A DNA stretch of 64,000 nt from JBBSEX01 sp038239345 (GTDB taxonomy: Bacteria > Acidobacteriota > Terriglobia > Bryobacterales > Bryobacteraceae), in assembly GCA_038239345.1 (NCBI GenBank), contig JBBSEX010000009.1:62001-126000 (forward strand), read 5' to 3'. Below the pieces are notes generated by a model. It ran no database searches and was not told the origin of the DNA. It worked only from the letters and a program-made list of their open reading frames with translations. Below, piece by piece: positions 34,447-44,453 of the stretch. Numbering within the stretch: the stretch's first letter is position 1; the number at the start of each line of letters is the position of its first letter. Made by a program: the position numbers and the translations under genes.

Positions 34447-35310
34447 TTACGGAATCAATCCCCGGGAACGAAGCCAATTAGCCAGCAGCGTGGGCCAGGC
34501 CGACAGCGCCGGATCGGTATTGCCAAGCCCCACGCCATGAGGTCCGTTCTGGAAGATGTGCAATTCGGCGGGAACCTTGGCTTTGCGTAGCGCCAGATAG
34601 AACATCACGCTATTCTCGGCGGGCACACCGGTGTCGGCGTTGGTATGGAATAAAAACGTGGGTGGCGTTTGCGGCGTAACCTGCAGTTCGTTGGAAAGAT
34701 TCTCAATCAGCTTCGTGTCGGCATTCTCGCCAAGCAAATTCTTTTCCGATCCGCTATGTGCGTAAGGGGCTTGGAAGGTGATCACGGGATAAGCGAGGAT
34801 CATGAAGTCAGGCCGGGAACTGGGCCGATCGATTGGATCGGCGGCGTCGGGCCTTCCGCCATCGAAGTGTGTCCCCGTGGTTGCCGCCAGGTGTCCGCCG
34901 GCGGAAAATCCCCACACACCAATACGGCTTGGGTCCACGTCAAATTCTTTTGCTCGGGCGCGAACCCAGCGGATGGCCCGTTGGGCATCGCCCAACTCCA
35001 CCGGATGACGATAGCGCGGCCCCAGGCGATACTTCACCACGAACGCTGAAATACCGTAGGAATTCAGCCAATTTGCCACTTGCCGCCCTTCGTGGTTCAT
35101 CGCCAGATGGGCGTATCCGCCGCCGGGAAAAACAATCACCGCCGTGCCCGAGGGCTTCCCATTGGGCAAGTATGGCGTGATCGTCGGTTGATCTTGCGCT
35201 TCCGTTCCAAGCGCCCCAGGAGCGGCGCCCGTCCATAGCGGCAGGGCCGGATTTTCTTGCGCCAGTGATAGAGAGGCGAGCATAAGAAAGATTGCCGATA
35301 ATTTCGTCAT
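34447..35310 (-). CDS. Secreted alpha/beta hydrolase (xylan esterase/BD-FAE-like)
   Basis: 287 residues from ATG 35310; a longer reading upstream lacks a signal. Signal peptide MTKLSAIFLMLASLSLAQ. The oxyanion HGGG motif appears as FPGGGYAHLAMNHEG, the nucleophile elbow is GVWGFSAGGHLAA, and the acid/His region is LFHTNADTGVPAENS and NGPHGVGLGN. This matches endo-1,4-beta-xylanase-B-type esterases that act on acetylated polysaccharides. It is likely periplasmic. It is 13 nt downstream of the CCA-adding-type gene and may be cotranscribed. Substrate inferred. Confidence 0.85.
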   Translation of the reverse strand: MTKLSAIFLMLASLSLAQENPALPLWTGAAPGALGTEAQDQPTITPYLPNGKPSGTAVIVFPGGGYAHLAMNHEGRQVANWLNSYGISAFVVKYRLGPRYRHPVELGDAQRAIRWVRARAKEFDVDPSRIGVWGFSAGGHLAATTGTHFDGGRPDAADPIDRPSSRPDFMILAYPVITFQAPYAHSGSEKNLLGENADTKLIENLSNELQVTPQTPPTFLFHTNADTGVPAENSVMFYLALRKAKVPAELHIFQNGPHGVGLGNTDPALSAWPTLLANWLRSRGLIP

Positions 35311-35323
35311 GGTCGATTCCACA

Positions 35324-36640
35324 TCATATAGGGAAATGTTCGCGCACAAAGACCGCGGCTTGCTCAGGGGTTTGCAGCACGCCCTCTAATTGCGCATCTT
35401 CCACCGCATGGAGGATCTGGTGAAAGCGCGGTCCCGCCTTGTACCCCGCCGTAAGCAGATCGTTACCGGTCAACAGGCGCGGTGGCTTCAAAACTTCCAG
35501 CGGCAATTCGCCCAGCTTCCGGCGAACGAACTCATAATTCTCCATATGGCCGTGACTCGCGCCGCAATCGAGCCGGTGCAGTTCCAGATGTTCAGCGAAA
35601 TGATCCATCCGCAGGAAACGCTTGAGAGTACTCTGGCGCATGTTGAGCACATCTTTGAATCGCATGTGATTGGCCACCAAAGCCGTGATCCGCGCGGTGT
35701 CCTCAATAGAAAATCGCAGACGATGTAGTATGCCGGCAGCCATTTCCGCACCCACCTCGGCATGGCCATCGAAGCGGATGCGATCGGGTGCAACTCGAAA
35801 CGTGGGAGGCTTGCCGACATCGTGCAGCAGCGCTCCCCAGGCCTGGGTTAACGTTGGCAACCGCAGCCCTTCCAGCAACAGCAGCGTATGGATCCACACG
35901 TCGCCTTCCGGATGATATTGGGGCGGTTGCTCCACGCCCTTCATGGCTGCGACCTCAGGCAGCAGGTCCGCCAATAAGCCCGATTCGTCCAGCAATTCGA
36001 ATCCGCGCCGGGCGTTTCCGTCAGTCAGGATGCGGCCGAGTTCGTCGCGAATCCGCTCCGGAGCGATCCTCAGAATCGACGCGTGCAGACGCTGCATGGC
36101 GGCCATCGTTTTTGGCTCGATCACGAAGTTCAGACGGGCAGCGAAACGGATCGCCCGTAACATCCGCAAATGATCCTCGGTGAAACGGCGTTCGGGGTCG
36201 CCAATGGCACGAACGATCCCGCTCTCCAGGTCAGCCCTACCGCCCACGTAATCGATCACCTCGCACGTGCCGGGATCCATCAACAAGGCGTTTATGGTGA
36301 AGTCGCGGCGCAGTACGTCCTGCCTTGGGTCGGTCTCAAAAGACACCGCCTCCGGTCTCCGGCCGTCTTCATAAGAGTGATCGCTACGGAAGGTCGCAAT
36401 CTCCACCTGCTGTAGATCTTCATTCACCAGGATCACTCCGAAATGCGCGCCCACGCGATTCGCATTAGGGAAACAGGCCAGGATCTGGCCCGGCGTAGCA
36501 TCGGTGGCGAGATCGAAATCCTTGGGTTGTGCCCCAAGCAGCAGATCGCGGACGCAACCCCCCACCAAAAATACGCGGTAACTCCGCGATTGCAGGGTGG
36601 AAATAATTTTTTGGACAAGCGAGGGTAAGACAACCATCAC
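35324..36640 (-). CDS. CCA tRNA nucleotidyltransferase / poly(A) polymerase family, with HD domain
   Basis: 438 residues. Nucleotidyltransferase motif GGCVRDLLLGAQPKDFDLATDATP, with the D-x-D metal pair, then RDFTINALL and the RIRDELGRIL arm, followed by an HD-type domain (LLHDVGKPP near residue 265) and FDGHAEVGAEMA. Class II enzymes of this form either add CCA to tRNAs or polyadenylate RNA. The HD domain supports a CCA-adding enzyme with phosphohydrolase. Either start (36640 or 36637) is possible. Its 5' end is divergent from the permease by 38 nt. Confidence 0.88.
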   Translation of the reverse strand: MMVVLPSLVQKIISTLQSRSYRVFLVGGCVRDLLLGAQPKDFDLATDATPGQILACFPNANRVGAHFGVILVNEDLQQVEIATFRSDHSYEDGRRPEAVSFETDPRQDVLRRDFTINALLMDPGTCEVIDYVGGRADLESGIVRAIGDPERRFTEDHLRMLRAIRFAARLNFVIEPKTMAAMQRLHASILRIAPERIRDELGRILTDGNARRGFELLDESGLLADLLPEVAAMKGVEQPPQYHPEGDVWIHTLLLLEGLRLPTLTQAWGALLHDVGKPPTFRVAPDRIRFDGHAEVGAEMAAGILHRLRFSIEDTARITALVANHMRFKDVLNMRQSTLKRFLRMDHFAEHLELHRLDCGASHGHMENYEFVRRKLGELPLEVLKPPRLLTGNDLLTAGYKAGPRFHQILHAVEDAQLEGVLQTPEQAAVFVREHFPI

Positions 36641-36678
36641 TTCTCAAGTATGATCTACAATCTAATGGAACCGGCATA

Positions 36679-38895
36679 ATGTCCCTTCCTTCGATCAACC
36701 GGCAACCATCGGCGAAAGTCGTGGTTGCTACCACCGTAGCCCTCGCATTCATTAGTTTTTGGCGAGGCGCCGCTATCGTCCTTAGCGATTTGGCTTCGTC
36801 GGCGTTCTACGCCGGCGGAATCGCTGAACAAGCCATCGGTAAGTCCGCTCCGTGGTTTGTTCTCGGTGTCATGCTCTTCAGTTACGCCGTGCGCAGCGTT
36901 TACATGGAAAGCTGCGGCATGTTCGTTCGTGGCGGCGTTTATGTCGTGGTGCGCGACAGCATGGGCCCGGCGGTAGCTAAGCTTTCTGTATCGGCGCTGG
37001 TCTTCGATTACATCCTCACAGGCCCTATCAGCGTCGTCAGTGCCGGGATTTATCTGGGCGCGTTGATCAATGAAATCGCCGAACTATTGCATCAGGATAT
37101 CCACATCAATCCAAACTACTTCGCGGCTGTCTTCGGAATTGCGGTCACCATTTACTTTTGGTGGAGCAATACGAAAGGCATTCACGAATCGAGTGGCCAG
37201 GCTTTGCGAATCATGCAAGTCACCACCATCATGGTTGTGATCCTGGTTATCTGGTGCCCGCTAACGATTATTCTGAAAGACCGTTGGGGTTTCATCCCGC
37301 CCGCCCCGATCGCCGCCAACATCCACTTCAGTCATGAAGCCCAGGGGTGGTTTGCAGGGACGCGATGGTTGCAGTTTCCGATGGTCGTGGTGATCATCGC
37401 TTTCGGGCACTCGCTGTTGTCGATGAGCGGGTTTGAAACTCTCGCCCAAATCTATCGGGAAATCGCTTATCCAAAGCTCAAAAATCTGCGCATCACGGCG
37501 AACATCGTTTGCGGTTACGCGGTGATTTGTACAGGAGTGATCACGGTATTCGCGGGAATGATTATCCCCGATGCGGAACGCGTGAAGTACACCCAGAACC
37601 TGATCGGCGGACTGGCGATGAATCTCTCCGGACCCTACCTCCTACGGCTAGGCTTCCATATTTTTGTTGTGGCGGTCGGCGTGCTGATTTTGTCGGGAGC
37701 GGTAAATACATCCATCATCGGGGCGAACGGAGTCTTGAACCGCATAGCCGAAGACGGCGTGCTGCTCGACTATTTTCGCAAACCGCAGCGTAAATTTGGC
37801 ACCACCTACCGGATCATAAACATGATCGCGATTCTTCAAGTGGCCACCATCGCGGCCAGTAGGGGAAATGTGGATCAACTGGGCGAAGCATATGCGTTCG
37901 GTGTCGTGTGGAGCTTCTTCATGAAGGCGCTGGGCGTGTTCGTGCTGCGATTCCAGCGCCACGATCAGGAATATAAAGTTCCACTCAACTTTCGCATCGG
38001 CAATCGCGAAATTCCGGTGGGCCTGGCTCTCATCACATCGGTGCTGGGATTGGTTGCCATCGCGAACCTCTTTTCAAAACAACTTGCCACGAAATCCGGG
38101 GTGGCCTTCACGCTTGTGTTCTTCGTTCTTTTCACAATTTCCGAGAGGATTAATCTACGGAAAAAGCGCGACACGAAGGGGCTGGAGGAATTTAATCTTG
38201 AACCTCAGGAACAGATCAACGCCAAGGCAATTCACGCGAGACCCGGTTGTGTGTTAGTTGCGGTTCGCGATTATCACCACATGGATCACCTGAAAATGGT
38301 TCTCCAGAAAACCAATCTCCGGCGGCACGATATCGTCGTCATGACCGTAAGGCCGATCTCGACCGGTGCGGCCGAGTATGAGCTTTCGCAGGACCAGATC
38401 TTCAGCGATTATGAGCAGGAGTTGTTCAGCCACGTGGTCACGATCGCTGAAAAGCAAGGCAAGCCCGTGGAATTGTTGGTTGTCCCGGCAGTAGATCCTT
38501 TCGATGCCATGGTGCAGTCGGCGGCAAATCTCCGGGCATCCCGGCTGGTTACCGGCGTGTCGCCGCGCATGGTCAGCGACGAACTGGCCCGGCGAATCGG
38601 CTTAGCCTGGGAGAAACTGCCCGAGCCCCGGCACCCTCTGTCACTCGAAGTAATCAGCCCAGACCGTCCATCGAGCTTCGTCAACTTGGGCCCGCACCCG
38701 CCCCGTCTGTGGCCTGAGGATGTGGATCGTCTGCACGATATCTGGCTACGCTTAACCGATGGCGACGAACTGGGTTCCAATCTGCATCATCGCGATATTG
38801 TGGGCATCGCCTTGCGCCGTTTGGAACGCGACCTCACGGCCGAAAGCCGGCTGGTTGTGATTGAAGATCTGAAGAAAGAGATGCGGCGCAGTTAA
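36679..38895 (+). CDS. APC-family permease with C-terminal UspA-like domain
   Basis: 738 residues. About twelve transmembrane segments occupy residues 20-490, including the first-helix region ALAFISFWRGAAIVLSDLASSAFYAGG, with the unwound G-rich stretch typical of APC transporters. From about 515 a soluble region (RPGCVLVAVRDYHHMDHLKMVL, VTIAEKQGKPVELLVVPA) has the layout of a universal-stress-like domain. It likely imports amino acids or another organic substrate. Its end overlaps the opposite-strand CpaE-like gene by 4 nt (convergent). Confidence 0.82.
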   Translation: MSLPSINRQPSAKVVVATTVALAFISFWRGAAIVLSDLASSAFYAGGIAEQAIGKSAPWFVLGVMLFSYAVRSVYMESCGMFVRGGVYVVVRDSMGPAVAKLSVSALVFDYILTGPISVVSAGIYLGALINEIAELLHQDIHINPNYFAAVFGIAVTIYFWWSNTKGIHESSGQALRIMQVTTIMVVILVIWCPLTIILKDRWGFIPPAPIAANIHFSHEAQGWFAGTRWLQFPMVVVIIAFGHSLLSMSGFETLAQIYREIAYPKLKNLRITANIVCGYAVICTGVITVFAGMIIPDAERVKYTQNLIGGLAMNLSGPYLLRLGFHIFVVAVGVLILSGAVNTSIIGANGVLNRIAEDGVLLDYFRKPQRKFGTTYRIINMIAILQVATIAASRGNVDQLGEAYAFGVVWSFFMKALGVFVLRFQRHDQEYKVPLNFRIGNREIPVGLALITSVLGLVAIANLFSKQLATKSGVAFTLVFFVLFTISERINLRKKRDTKGLEEFNLEPQEQINAKAIHARPGCVLVAVRDYHHMDHLKMVLQKTNLRRHDIVVMTVRPISTGAAEYELSQDQIFSDYEQELFSHVVTIAEKQGKPVELLVVPAVDPFDAMVQSAANLRASRLVTGVSPRMVSDELARRIGLAWEKLPEPRHPLSLEVISPDRPSSFVNLGPHPPRLWPEDVDRLHDIWLRLTDGDELGSNLHHRDIVGIALRRLERDLTAESRLVVIEDLKKEMRRS

Positions 38896-40088
38896 AGTTT
38901 CGGACGCCGGTCTGGTAGCAGGCCGGACAGATATCGAAAAATGCCGCTCTTCGGGGGATTGGCTTCGGCGGCCTGGGGTTCGCCCGTCATCCAGCGGCTG
39001 AGTTTTTTGACTTCTTTCCCAATGGGCGTCGACGCTTCCATCGGCTTTGCCGCCTGCAGGGCATTCTGCACGCCCGCATAGTCGTTAGGAAAGCGGAACA
39101 ATACCGGCGCGCCGAAACTTTCCTCAATCTCCTCTACCGACATCGCCGATTGCTTGGTCTCGCGGCTGAGCAGGATTTTCACTTGGTCGCCTAACCCCAG
39201 GGTTCGAAGATACGTGAGCTTTTCCTTCCCCATGTGGAGCGATGAAATCTCCGGAGTGCAAACCAGAAATATCGCCCGCGATTCCTTCATGATTTCAATC
39301 GAATACTTTTCCAGGTTTCCTGAGAGGTCGATGCAAACCAGATCGTATTGGCGCCGCGCAAATTCCATGAACAAATGAAGGCGGTCCGTTTCGATGCGGA
39401 TATTGGGTTTCAGTTCACCGGCGTGAAGGACATCAAGTTTGGCCACGGTGGACACGAGTTGGCGCCACATGGTCTCGTCCAGATGTTGGGCGTGGTCCAG
39501 CGCCTCTTCCACGTTATGTGTCATCGGCAGCTTCAGTAGAAAACGAACCATGCTAGAGCTGAGATCGAAATCCGTCAGCAGGACGCGCGTTGCGGCTATC
39601 TTCGCGGCGGAGCAGGCCGCGTTCACCGCCAGGGTGGATGTTCCCACGCCGGGCTTCGAGGGAAGGAATGAATACACCTTTCCGCGGCTCGCTTTGAGAC
39701 TTGGTTTATCCTCCAGCATGTGCTCGACCCGTTTGATCGCCTCGGCGATGGCGGAAGCGGTGAATGGCGGCGAAAGGTAATCGCAGACGCCCGAACGCAT
39801 CGCCCGCAAAACGATATCCGAATTGAAGGTGCGATCGAATCCGACGATTTGGACGGCGGGAAACTGGTTGCGAATCATCGTCACCAGATCCAAACCTTCG
39901 GGGATCGAATCCATACTCAGAAAGAGCAGCCGCGGCGATTGTTGGCGGAGCAAAAGCAACACCTCTTGGATGCTGCTGTATCTGTCCAAAGTTTTTACGA
40001 TCTCAACGTAACCGGGATTTTCGGCGAGCGCGGCCTTCAACTGTTCCGTCAGTCCTGGATCGGAGGAAATTGCGACGCTACGAATCAC
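38892..40088 (-). CDS. CpaE/TadZ-like ATPase with receiver-like domain
   Basis: 398 residues. The N-terminal 120 form a receiver-like fold (RSVAISSDPGLTEQLK, LLFLSMDSIPEGLDLV) lacking an obvious phosphorylation set. Then comes a MinD-type ATPase with a deviant Walker A (SKPGVGTSTLAVNAACSAA) and ILLTDFDLSSS. This is the architecture of CpaE/TadZ pilus-assembly localisers. No other tad gene is seen near it, so in this window it is an orphan. It ends against the permease (4-nt overlap). Its role in pilus positioning is inferred from the family. Confidence 0.85.
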   Translation of the reverse strand: MIRSVAISSDPGLTEQLKAALAENPGYVEIVKTLDRYSSIQEVLLLLRQQSPRLLFLSMDSIPEGLDLVTMIRNQFPAVQIVGFDRTFNSDIVLRAMRSGVCDYLSPPFTASAIAEAIKRVEHMLEDKPSLKASRGKVYSFLPSKPGVGTSTLAVNAACSAAKIAATRVLLTDFDLSSSMVRFLLKLPMTHNVEEALDHAQHLDETMWRQLVSTVAKLDVLHAGELKPNIRIETDRLHLFMEFARRQYDLVCIDLSGNLEKYSIEIMKESRAIFLVCTPEISSLHMGKEKLTYLRTLGLGDQVKILLSRETKQSAMSVEEIEESFGAPVLFRFPNDYAGVQNALQAAKPMEASTPIGKEVKKLSRWMTGEPQAAEANPPKSGIFRYLSGLLPDRRPKL

Positions 40089-40224
40089 TCATGCCTTTCG
40101 CCGATGGATTACCATCAAGGTCTCTTAACTCATCTGACAACGTGGACCTATTTCAACAGGATAGCGCCAACGCCGGAATTCGTCGATACTTAATTCTGTA
40201 TGCTCAAACATAGGGCAAGCCTAG

Positions 40225-42504
40225 ATGACTCCAACCTCGACGACTGTTTTAATCGTTGAGGACCAACCGGGTGACCGGCGGCTCTACCGCGAGTATCTGA
40301 GCGATGACGACTGGTGCGCATACCAAGTACTGGAAGCCAGCAACGGCGAAACGGGCTTGCAGCTTTATGCGGAGAACCGGCCGGACTGCATCATTCTGGA
40401 TTACAATCTTCCGGGAATGAACGGCCTTGAATTCCTGGATCGTCTAGAGGCAGCTCATGGCAAAATCCCTTGTCCGGTGATTGTTCTGACCGGTTATCGG
40501 GAGCATAAAATATCCGCCGAGGCATTGAAGCGCGGGGCCCAGGATGCGCTGATCAAGGACTTCATCTCGCCCTCGCACCTGCCGCGTTATGTCAGGCACG
40601 CGATCGAAAAATTCGCCTTGGCGCAGGAAAAAGATCTCGCCCGCCGGGCCTTGATTCGCACGCAGCAAAGTTTAAATTTCGCGCAGAGCGTCGCTGAATT
40701 GGGAAGTTGGGAGTTTGACACCAGCAGCGGACGGTTCTCCGTTTCGGACAATCAACTCCGACTGATGGGCTTCGATCCGGAAAGCGAAACGGTGTCGTGG
40801 CGACGCTGGCTGGATCGTCTGCATCCAGACGACCGGCAGTCGATTGAAGCCGACGTGGCGGAGTTGATGGCCGGTTCCGTGCCTCCGGACAAGGAGTTTC
40901 GTGTCGTCTGGCCCAACGCCCAAATCCGCTGGCTTATCGCCCGCGCCCGCGAAATTGCCGGGGACGGCGGTTCCCGGCGGATCATCGGCGTAACCGTCGA
41001 CATCACCGAACAGAAGCGAGCGCAAGAAGCGCTGAAAGAGAGCGAGGCCAGGTACCGCCTGCTGTTCGATGGAAATCCGCAACCCATGTGGGTTTACGAC
41101 GAGGAGACGCAATATTTTCTCGATGTGAACGCGGCGGCAGTGGACATGTTGCGCTATTCGCGCGAAGACCTGCTATCCATCTCCCTGCTGGATTTGGAGG
41201 CCCAGGACGAAATGGGGCGTCCGCGCTTGCGATTCGAGCAGCGACCGGCCGGCAATCGGGGCATTCCGCAGCTGCAGCTACGAAGGAAAGACGGAACGGT
41301 ACTCTTCGTCGAGAGCCGCTGCCATACGGTGGAATTTCGTGGAAAGCGCGCGAGCCTGGCGCTGATCTCCGATGTCACTGAGCGCGAACAACTGGAAGAA
41401 CAACTCCGTCAGGCACAAAAGATGGAAGCGGTAGGGCGCCTGGCTGGGGGCATCGCCCACGATTTCAATAATCTGTTGACTGTGATTGCCGGTTACACCG
41501 ATCTGCTGCTGCGTAGATTGCCCGCCGATGGTCCTCTGCGGGCCAAGGCGGAAGCGATTCAGAAAGCCACTGAGCTTGCCACGGGATTAACCGGCCAGTT
41601 ATTGGCCTTCAGCCGCAAACAGGTTCGGAAACCAGTCCGCGTAAATCTCAACGACGCTGTGGGGCGAATGACCGCGGTGCTAACTCGCCTGCTGGGCGAC
41701 GACATCGAAATGGCAACGGACTTCCACGCCGATCTGCAACCGGTGCTGATCGATCCCACGCAACTGGAGCAAGTGGTGATGAATCTGTCGGTGAATGCCC
41801 GCGATGCCATGCCGCAAGGCGGGACGTTGCGCATCTCCACCGCCAATAGCCTGGAAAAAGAACACGTCGTTCTCACCGTCAAAGATTCCGGCATTGGCAT
41901 GGACCAGGAAACGCTGGAGCGCATCTTCGAGCCGTTCTTCACCACCAAGCCGGCGGGCAAGGGTACGGGCATGGGCTTGGCCACCGTGTACGGAATCATC
42001 AATCAGAGCGGCGGATATGTCGAAGTGGAATCCGAGCCGTTGGCGGGATCGATCTTCCGCATCGTACTTCCCCGGGCATCGGAGGAAGCAATCCAGCCTC
42101 GCGAAGTTGCACCGGTAGCGACGCGCGAGTGGGGTCGCGGGAATGTGCTGTTGGTAGAGGATTCGCAGTCCGTCCGCGCTCTGGTCCGGGAAATTCTGCA
42201 TGGCTCGGGATACACCGTGGTGGAAGCGCGCGACGGCAGCGAGGCACTCGCCTTGTTCGTGCAGCACGAGCGGCAATTTCAATTGGTGATCAGCGATATC
42301 GTAATGCCCCGGATGAGCGGCCCAGCACTAGCCGATGAGTTACGGCGCTTGCAGCCCGACGTCAAAATCCTCTTCATGTCGGCCTACGCCGACGACACGC
42401 TAATCCACGAGGGCAAGCTGCAATCGGGGGTCGCATTCCTGCAGAAACCCTTTACGCCGGCTGCGCTTCTGGCCAAGTCTCGCGAAGTTTTGAAGGGCGG
42501 TTAA
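40225..42504 (+). CDS. Hybrid histidine kinase (REC-PAS-PAS-HisKA-HATPase-REC)
   Basis: 759 residues with receivers at both ends. The first REC has D59 in CIILDYNLPG. Two PAS domains span about 150-395 (SWEFDTSSGRFSVSDNQL, LLFDGNPQPMWVYDEETQ). HisKA has H412 in LAGGIAHDFNNLLT, and the ATPase domain has N in NLSVNARDAMP, DSGIGMD and GTGMGLATVYG. The last REC has D691 in VISDIVMPRMSG and K in LQKPFTP. It senses an unknown signal in the cytoplasm, as no membrane helix is seen, and relays phosphate within one chain. The next gene starts 63 nt later. Confidence 0.92.
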   Translation: MTPTSTTVLIVEDQPGDRRLYREYLSDDDWCAYQVLEASNGETGLQLYAENRPDCIILDYNLPGMNGLEFLDRLEAAHGKIPCPVIVLTGYREHKISAEALKRGAQDALIKDFISPSHLPRYVRHAIEKFALAQEKDLARRALIRTQQSLNFAQSVAELGSWEFDTSSGRFSVSDNQLRLMGFDPESETVSWRRWLDRLHPDDRQSIEADVAELMAGSVPPDKEFRVVWPNAQIRWLIARAREIAGDGGSRRIIGVTVDITEQKRAQEALKESEARYRLLFDGNPQPMWVYDEETQYFLDVNAAAVDMLRYSREDLLSISLLDLEAQDEMGRPRLRFEQRPAGNRGIPQLQLRRKDGTVLFVESRCHTVEFRGKRASLALISDVTEREQLEEQLRQAQKMEAVGRLAGGIAHDFNNLLTVIAGYTDLLLRRLPADGPLRAKAEAIQKATELATGLTGQLLAFSRKQVRKPVRVNLNDAVGRMTAVLTRLLGDDIEMATDFHADLQPVLIDPTQLEQVVMNLSVNARDAMPQGGTLRISTANSLEKEHVVLTVKDSGIGMDQETLERIFEPFFTTKPAGKGTGMGLATVYGIINQSGGYVEVESEPLAGSIFRIVLPRASEEAIQPREVAPVATREWGRGNVLLVEDSQSVRALVREILHGSGYTVVEARDGSEALALFVQHERQFQLVISDIVMPRMSGPALADELRRLQPDVKILFMSAYADDTLIHEGKLQSGVAFLQKPFTPAALLAKSREVLKGG

Positions 42505-42567
42505 GCTCGGATATCACGATTAGGCGACATCGGCGGTGAGAATGTCTGATAAGATCTTGGATCGACT

Positions 42568-43701
42568 ATGTTAATTCTCGCCGCCATCCTCGCGATTTTC
42601 GTTTATGGAATGATCGCCGCCATGCTCGGGACCATTCTTCCCGATCTTTCCGCGCGCTTCAACCTTACGCCACGTCAGAACGGAACTATCGCTTTTGCCC
42701 AGGCTTTGGGCTTGATCGTTGCCTCCATCTCCGTCGGACCGCTGATCGATACACAGGGCGTGAAGATTGCCCTGGTGCTGGGCTTGGCGGTAATCACCGT
42801 GGCTTTGTTCGCCCTGCCGAACTCGAAGGGTTATGGAAGCATCCTACTTTTTATTTCTCTTCTAGGGCTTGGTGGCGGCATCATCGTGACGGCGGCAAAC
42901 GCTCTGGCCGGTGGCGTCGATCCGGAGCACCGGGCGACAACATTGAATTTGCTGAATCTCTTCTTCGGACTGGGCGGACTAGCGACGCCCCTGATTTCGG
43001 CGAATTTGTTGAAGCGCAATTCCGTACGGCTTTGCTACACCGTGGCCGTGTTGAGCGCGCTTACGCTTGTGGTTCATATCATGACCGCGATGCCAGGCCC
43101 AAGCGGAACGCAGAGCTTCGTGCTGAGCGATGTCGGGCCGGTGTTGGGCACCCCCACGCTGTTCCTGCTGGCCCTGTTCCTGTTTCTCTACGTCTCATGC
43201 GAGGTGGGCGTATGGAACTGGCTATCGCAGCATCTGATCGCCCAGGGAATTCCCGAATCGCGAGCGCTAAATATTCTCTCGCTTGGCTTTGCGCTGGGCT
43301 TGCTGCTGGGCCGGGTCGCCGTCTCGCCAATCTTGATCAAAGTCCCCGCCACTACAGTGACCTTAGGGGCCGCGGTACTGATGGCGATAACGACTTATTT
43401 CATGTTGCAGACCAAAGACCCCAAAATAGCGGGCATTCTGGTCTTCTGCGCGGGAGTCGCCATGGCACCCGTATTTCCCACTACCCTGGCCATTGTCGGC
43501 GATGCCTTCCCGCGGATGACCGGTACCGCGCTTGGCATCGTGATTACCTCGGGTTGGATCGGCCTCGCGGTCAGCTCGCGAATTATCGGATCCATCGCCG
43601 GGGGCAGCACAACGCGCCTGAAAAGAGCGTTATTAGTTCTGCCCGCGGCCTCCGTATTGATGATCATTGTCAACCTGGCGCTGCGGCCCTTGCTGCCTTA
43701 A
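42568..43701 (+). CDS. MFS transporter
   Basis: 377 residues with about eleven or twelve hydrophobic segments. The order GTILPDLSARFNLTPRQNGTIAFAQALG, GPLIDTQGVKIALVLGL and LLFISLLGLGGGIIVTAANALAGG is the first-half MFS pattern, and LSLGFALGLLLGRVAVSPIL starts the second half. Closest in feel to fucose/sugar MFS types, but the substrate cannot be set. Located between the hybrid kinase and the zinc-ribbon gene, same strand, with gaps of 63 and 95 nt. Confidence 0.85.
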   Translation: MLILAAILAIFVYGMIAAMLGTILPDLSARFNLTPRQNGTIAFAQALGLIVASISVGPLIDTQGVKIALVLGLAVITVALFALPNSKGYGSILLFISLLGLGGGIIVTAANALAGGVDPEHRATTLNLLNLFFGLGGLATPLISANLLKRNSVRLCYTVAVLSALTLVVHIMTAMPGPSGTQSFVLSDVGPVLGTPTLFLLALFLFLYVSCEVGVWNWLSQHLIAQGIPESRALNILSLGFALGLLLGRVAVSPILIKVPATTVTLGAAVLMAITTYFMLQTKDPKIAGILVFCAGVAMAPVFPTTLAIVGDAFPRMTGTALGIVITSGWIGLAVSSRIIGSIAGGSTTRLKRALLVLPAASVLMIIVNLALRPLLP

Positions 43702-43796
43702 CTGAGGCTGTCACGATTTGGGGCGAGCGTTCACAATAGCGTATACTTGCACATTACCTTGAGCATCGAGTACATTGATTCAAGCCTGGAGGATTC

Positions 43797-44438
43797 ATGA
43801 CATTTTGCCCTAATTGCGGAGCATCCGTAGAAGGCCGGTTTTGCGCTAAGTGTGGAGCGACGGTTGGAGCGCAACCGCCAGCCGCGCCACCTGCAGCGGC
43901 CCCGGGCCAATATTCGCAGCCCGCGCCCGCGGCATACCAGCAACCGCCGCCATATCAGCAGCCGGCTCAGCAGAACTACCCGCCGGCACAACCGGCCTAT
44001 CAGCAACAGGGCGGCGGGTATCAGCCGCCACAACAGAGTGGTTATCAGCCGCAAGCCCCGTATGGCGCGCCTCCACCCGCGGCGGCGGGCGGCATGGCCG
44101 ATAATGTCGCATCGCTTCTTTGCTATCTGGCCGGTTGGCTCTCAGGCCTGATCTTCCTGTTAATCGCTCCTTATAATCAAAACAGGACTATCCGCTTTCA
44201 CGCCTTCCAGTCCATTTTCATGAACGTCAGCCTGATTGCGTTCTATATCGTCTTCACGATCCTGGTTAGCATTCTGGCCCGTATCTTAGGGCCGGTGGCC
44301 GCGATTCTCGGTCTACTATCGCTGGTCATCTGGGTGGGTTATCTCATTCTCTGGGTCTATATGATGGTGCAGGCTTACCAAGGCAAGAAGGTTGTTCTGC
44401 CGGTCATCGGGCCGCTGGCTGAAAAGCAGGCCGGTTAA
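43797..44438 (+). CDS. Zinc-ribbon, proline/glutamine-rich, DUF4870-type membrane protein
   Basis: 213 residues. The N-terminus is a zinc ribbon (FCPNCGASVEGRFCAKCG, two C-x2-C pairs), then a Pro/Gln/Tyr-rich linker of about 70 residues (QPPPYQQPAQQNYPP), then membrane helices and the DUF4870 core (LSGLIFLLIAPYNQNRTIRFHAFQSIF). The long P/Q linker resembles a disordered tether. The stop lies 15 nt before the next gene's start, so it may be co-expressed with the POTRA/HEAT protein. Function unknown. Confidence 0.82.
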   Translation: MTFCPNCGASVEGRFCAKCGATVGAQPPAAPPAAAPGQYSQPAPAAYQQPPPYQQPAQQNYPPAQPAYQQQGGGYQPPQQSGYQPQAPYGAPPPAAAGGMADNVASLLCYLAGWLSGLIFLLIAPYNQNRTIRFHAFQSIFMNVSLIAFYIVFTILVSILARILGPVAAILGLLSLVIWVGYLILWVYMMVQAYQGKKVVLPVIGPLAEKQAG

Positions 44439-44453
44439 AAAACTCCGTAGCTT

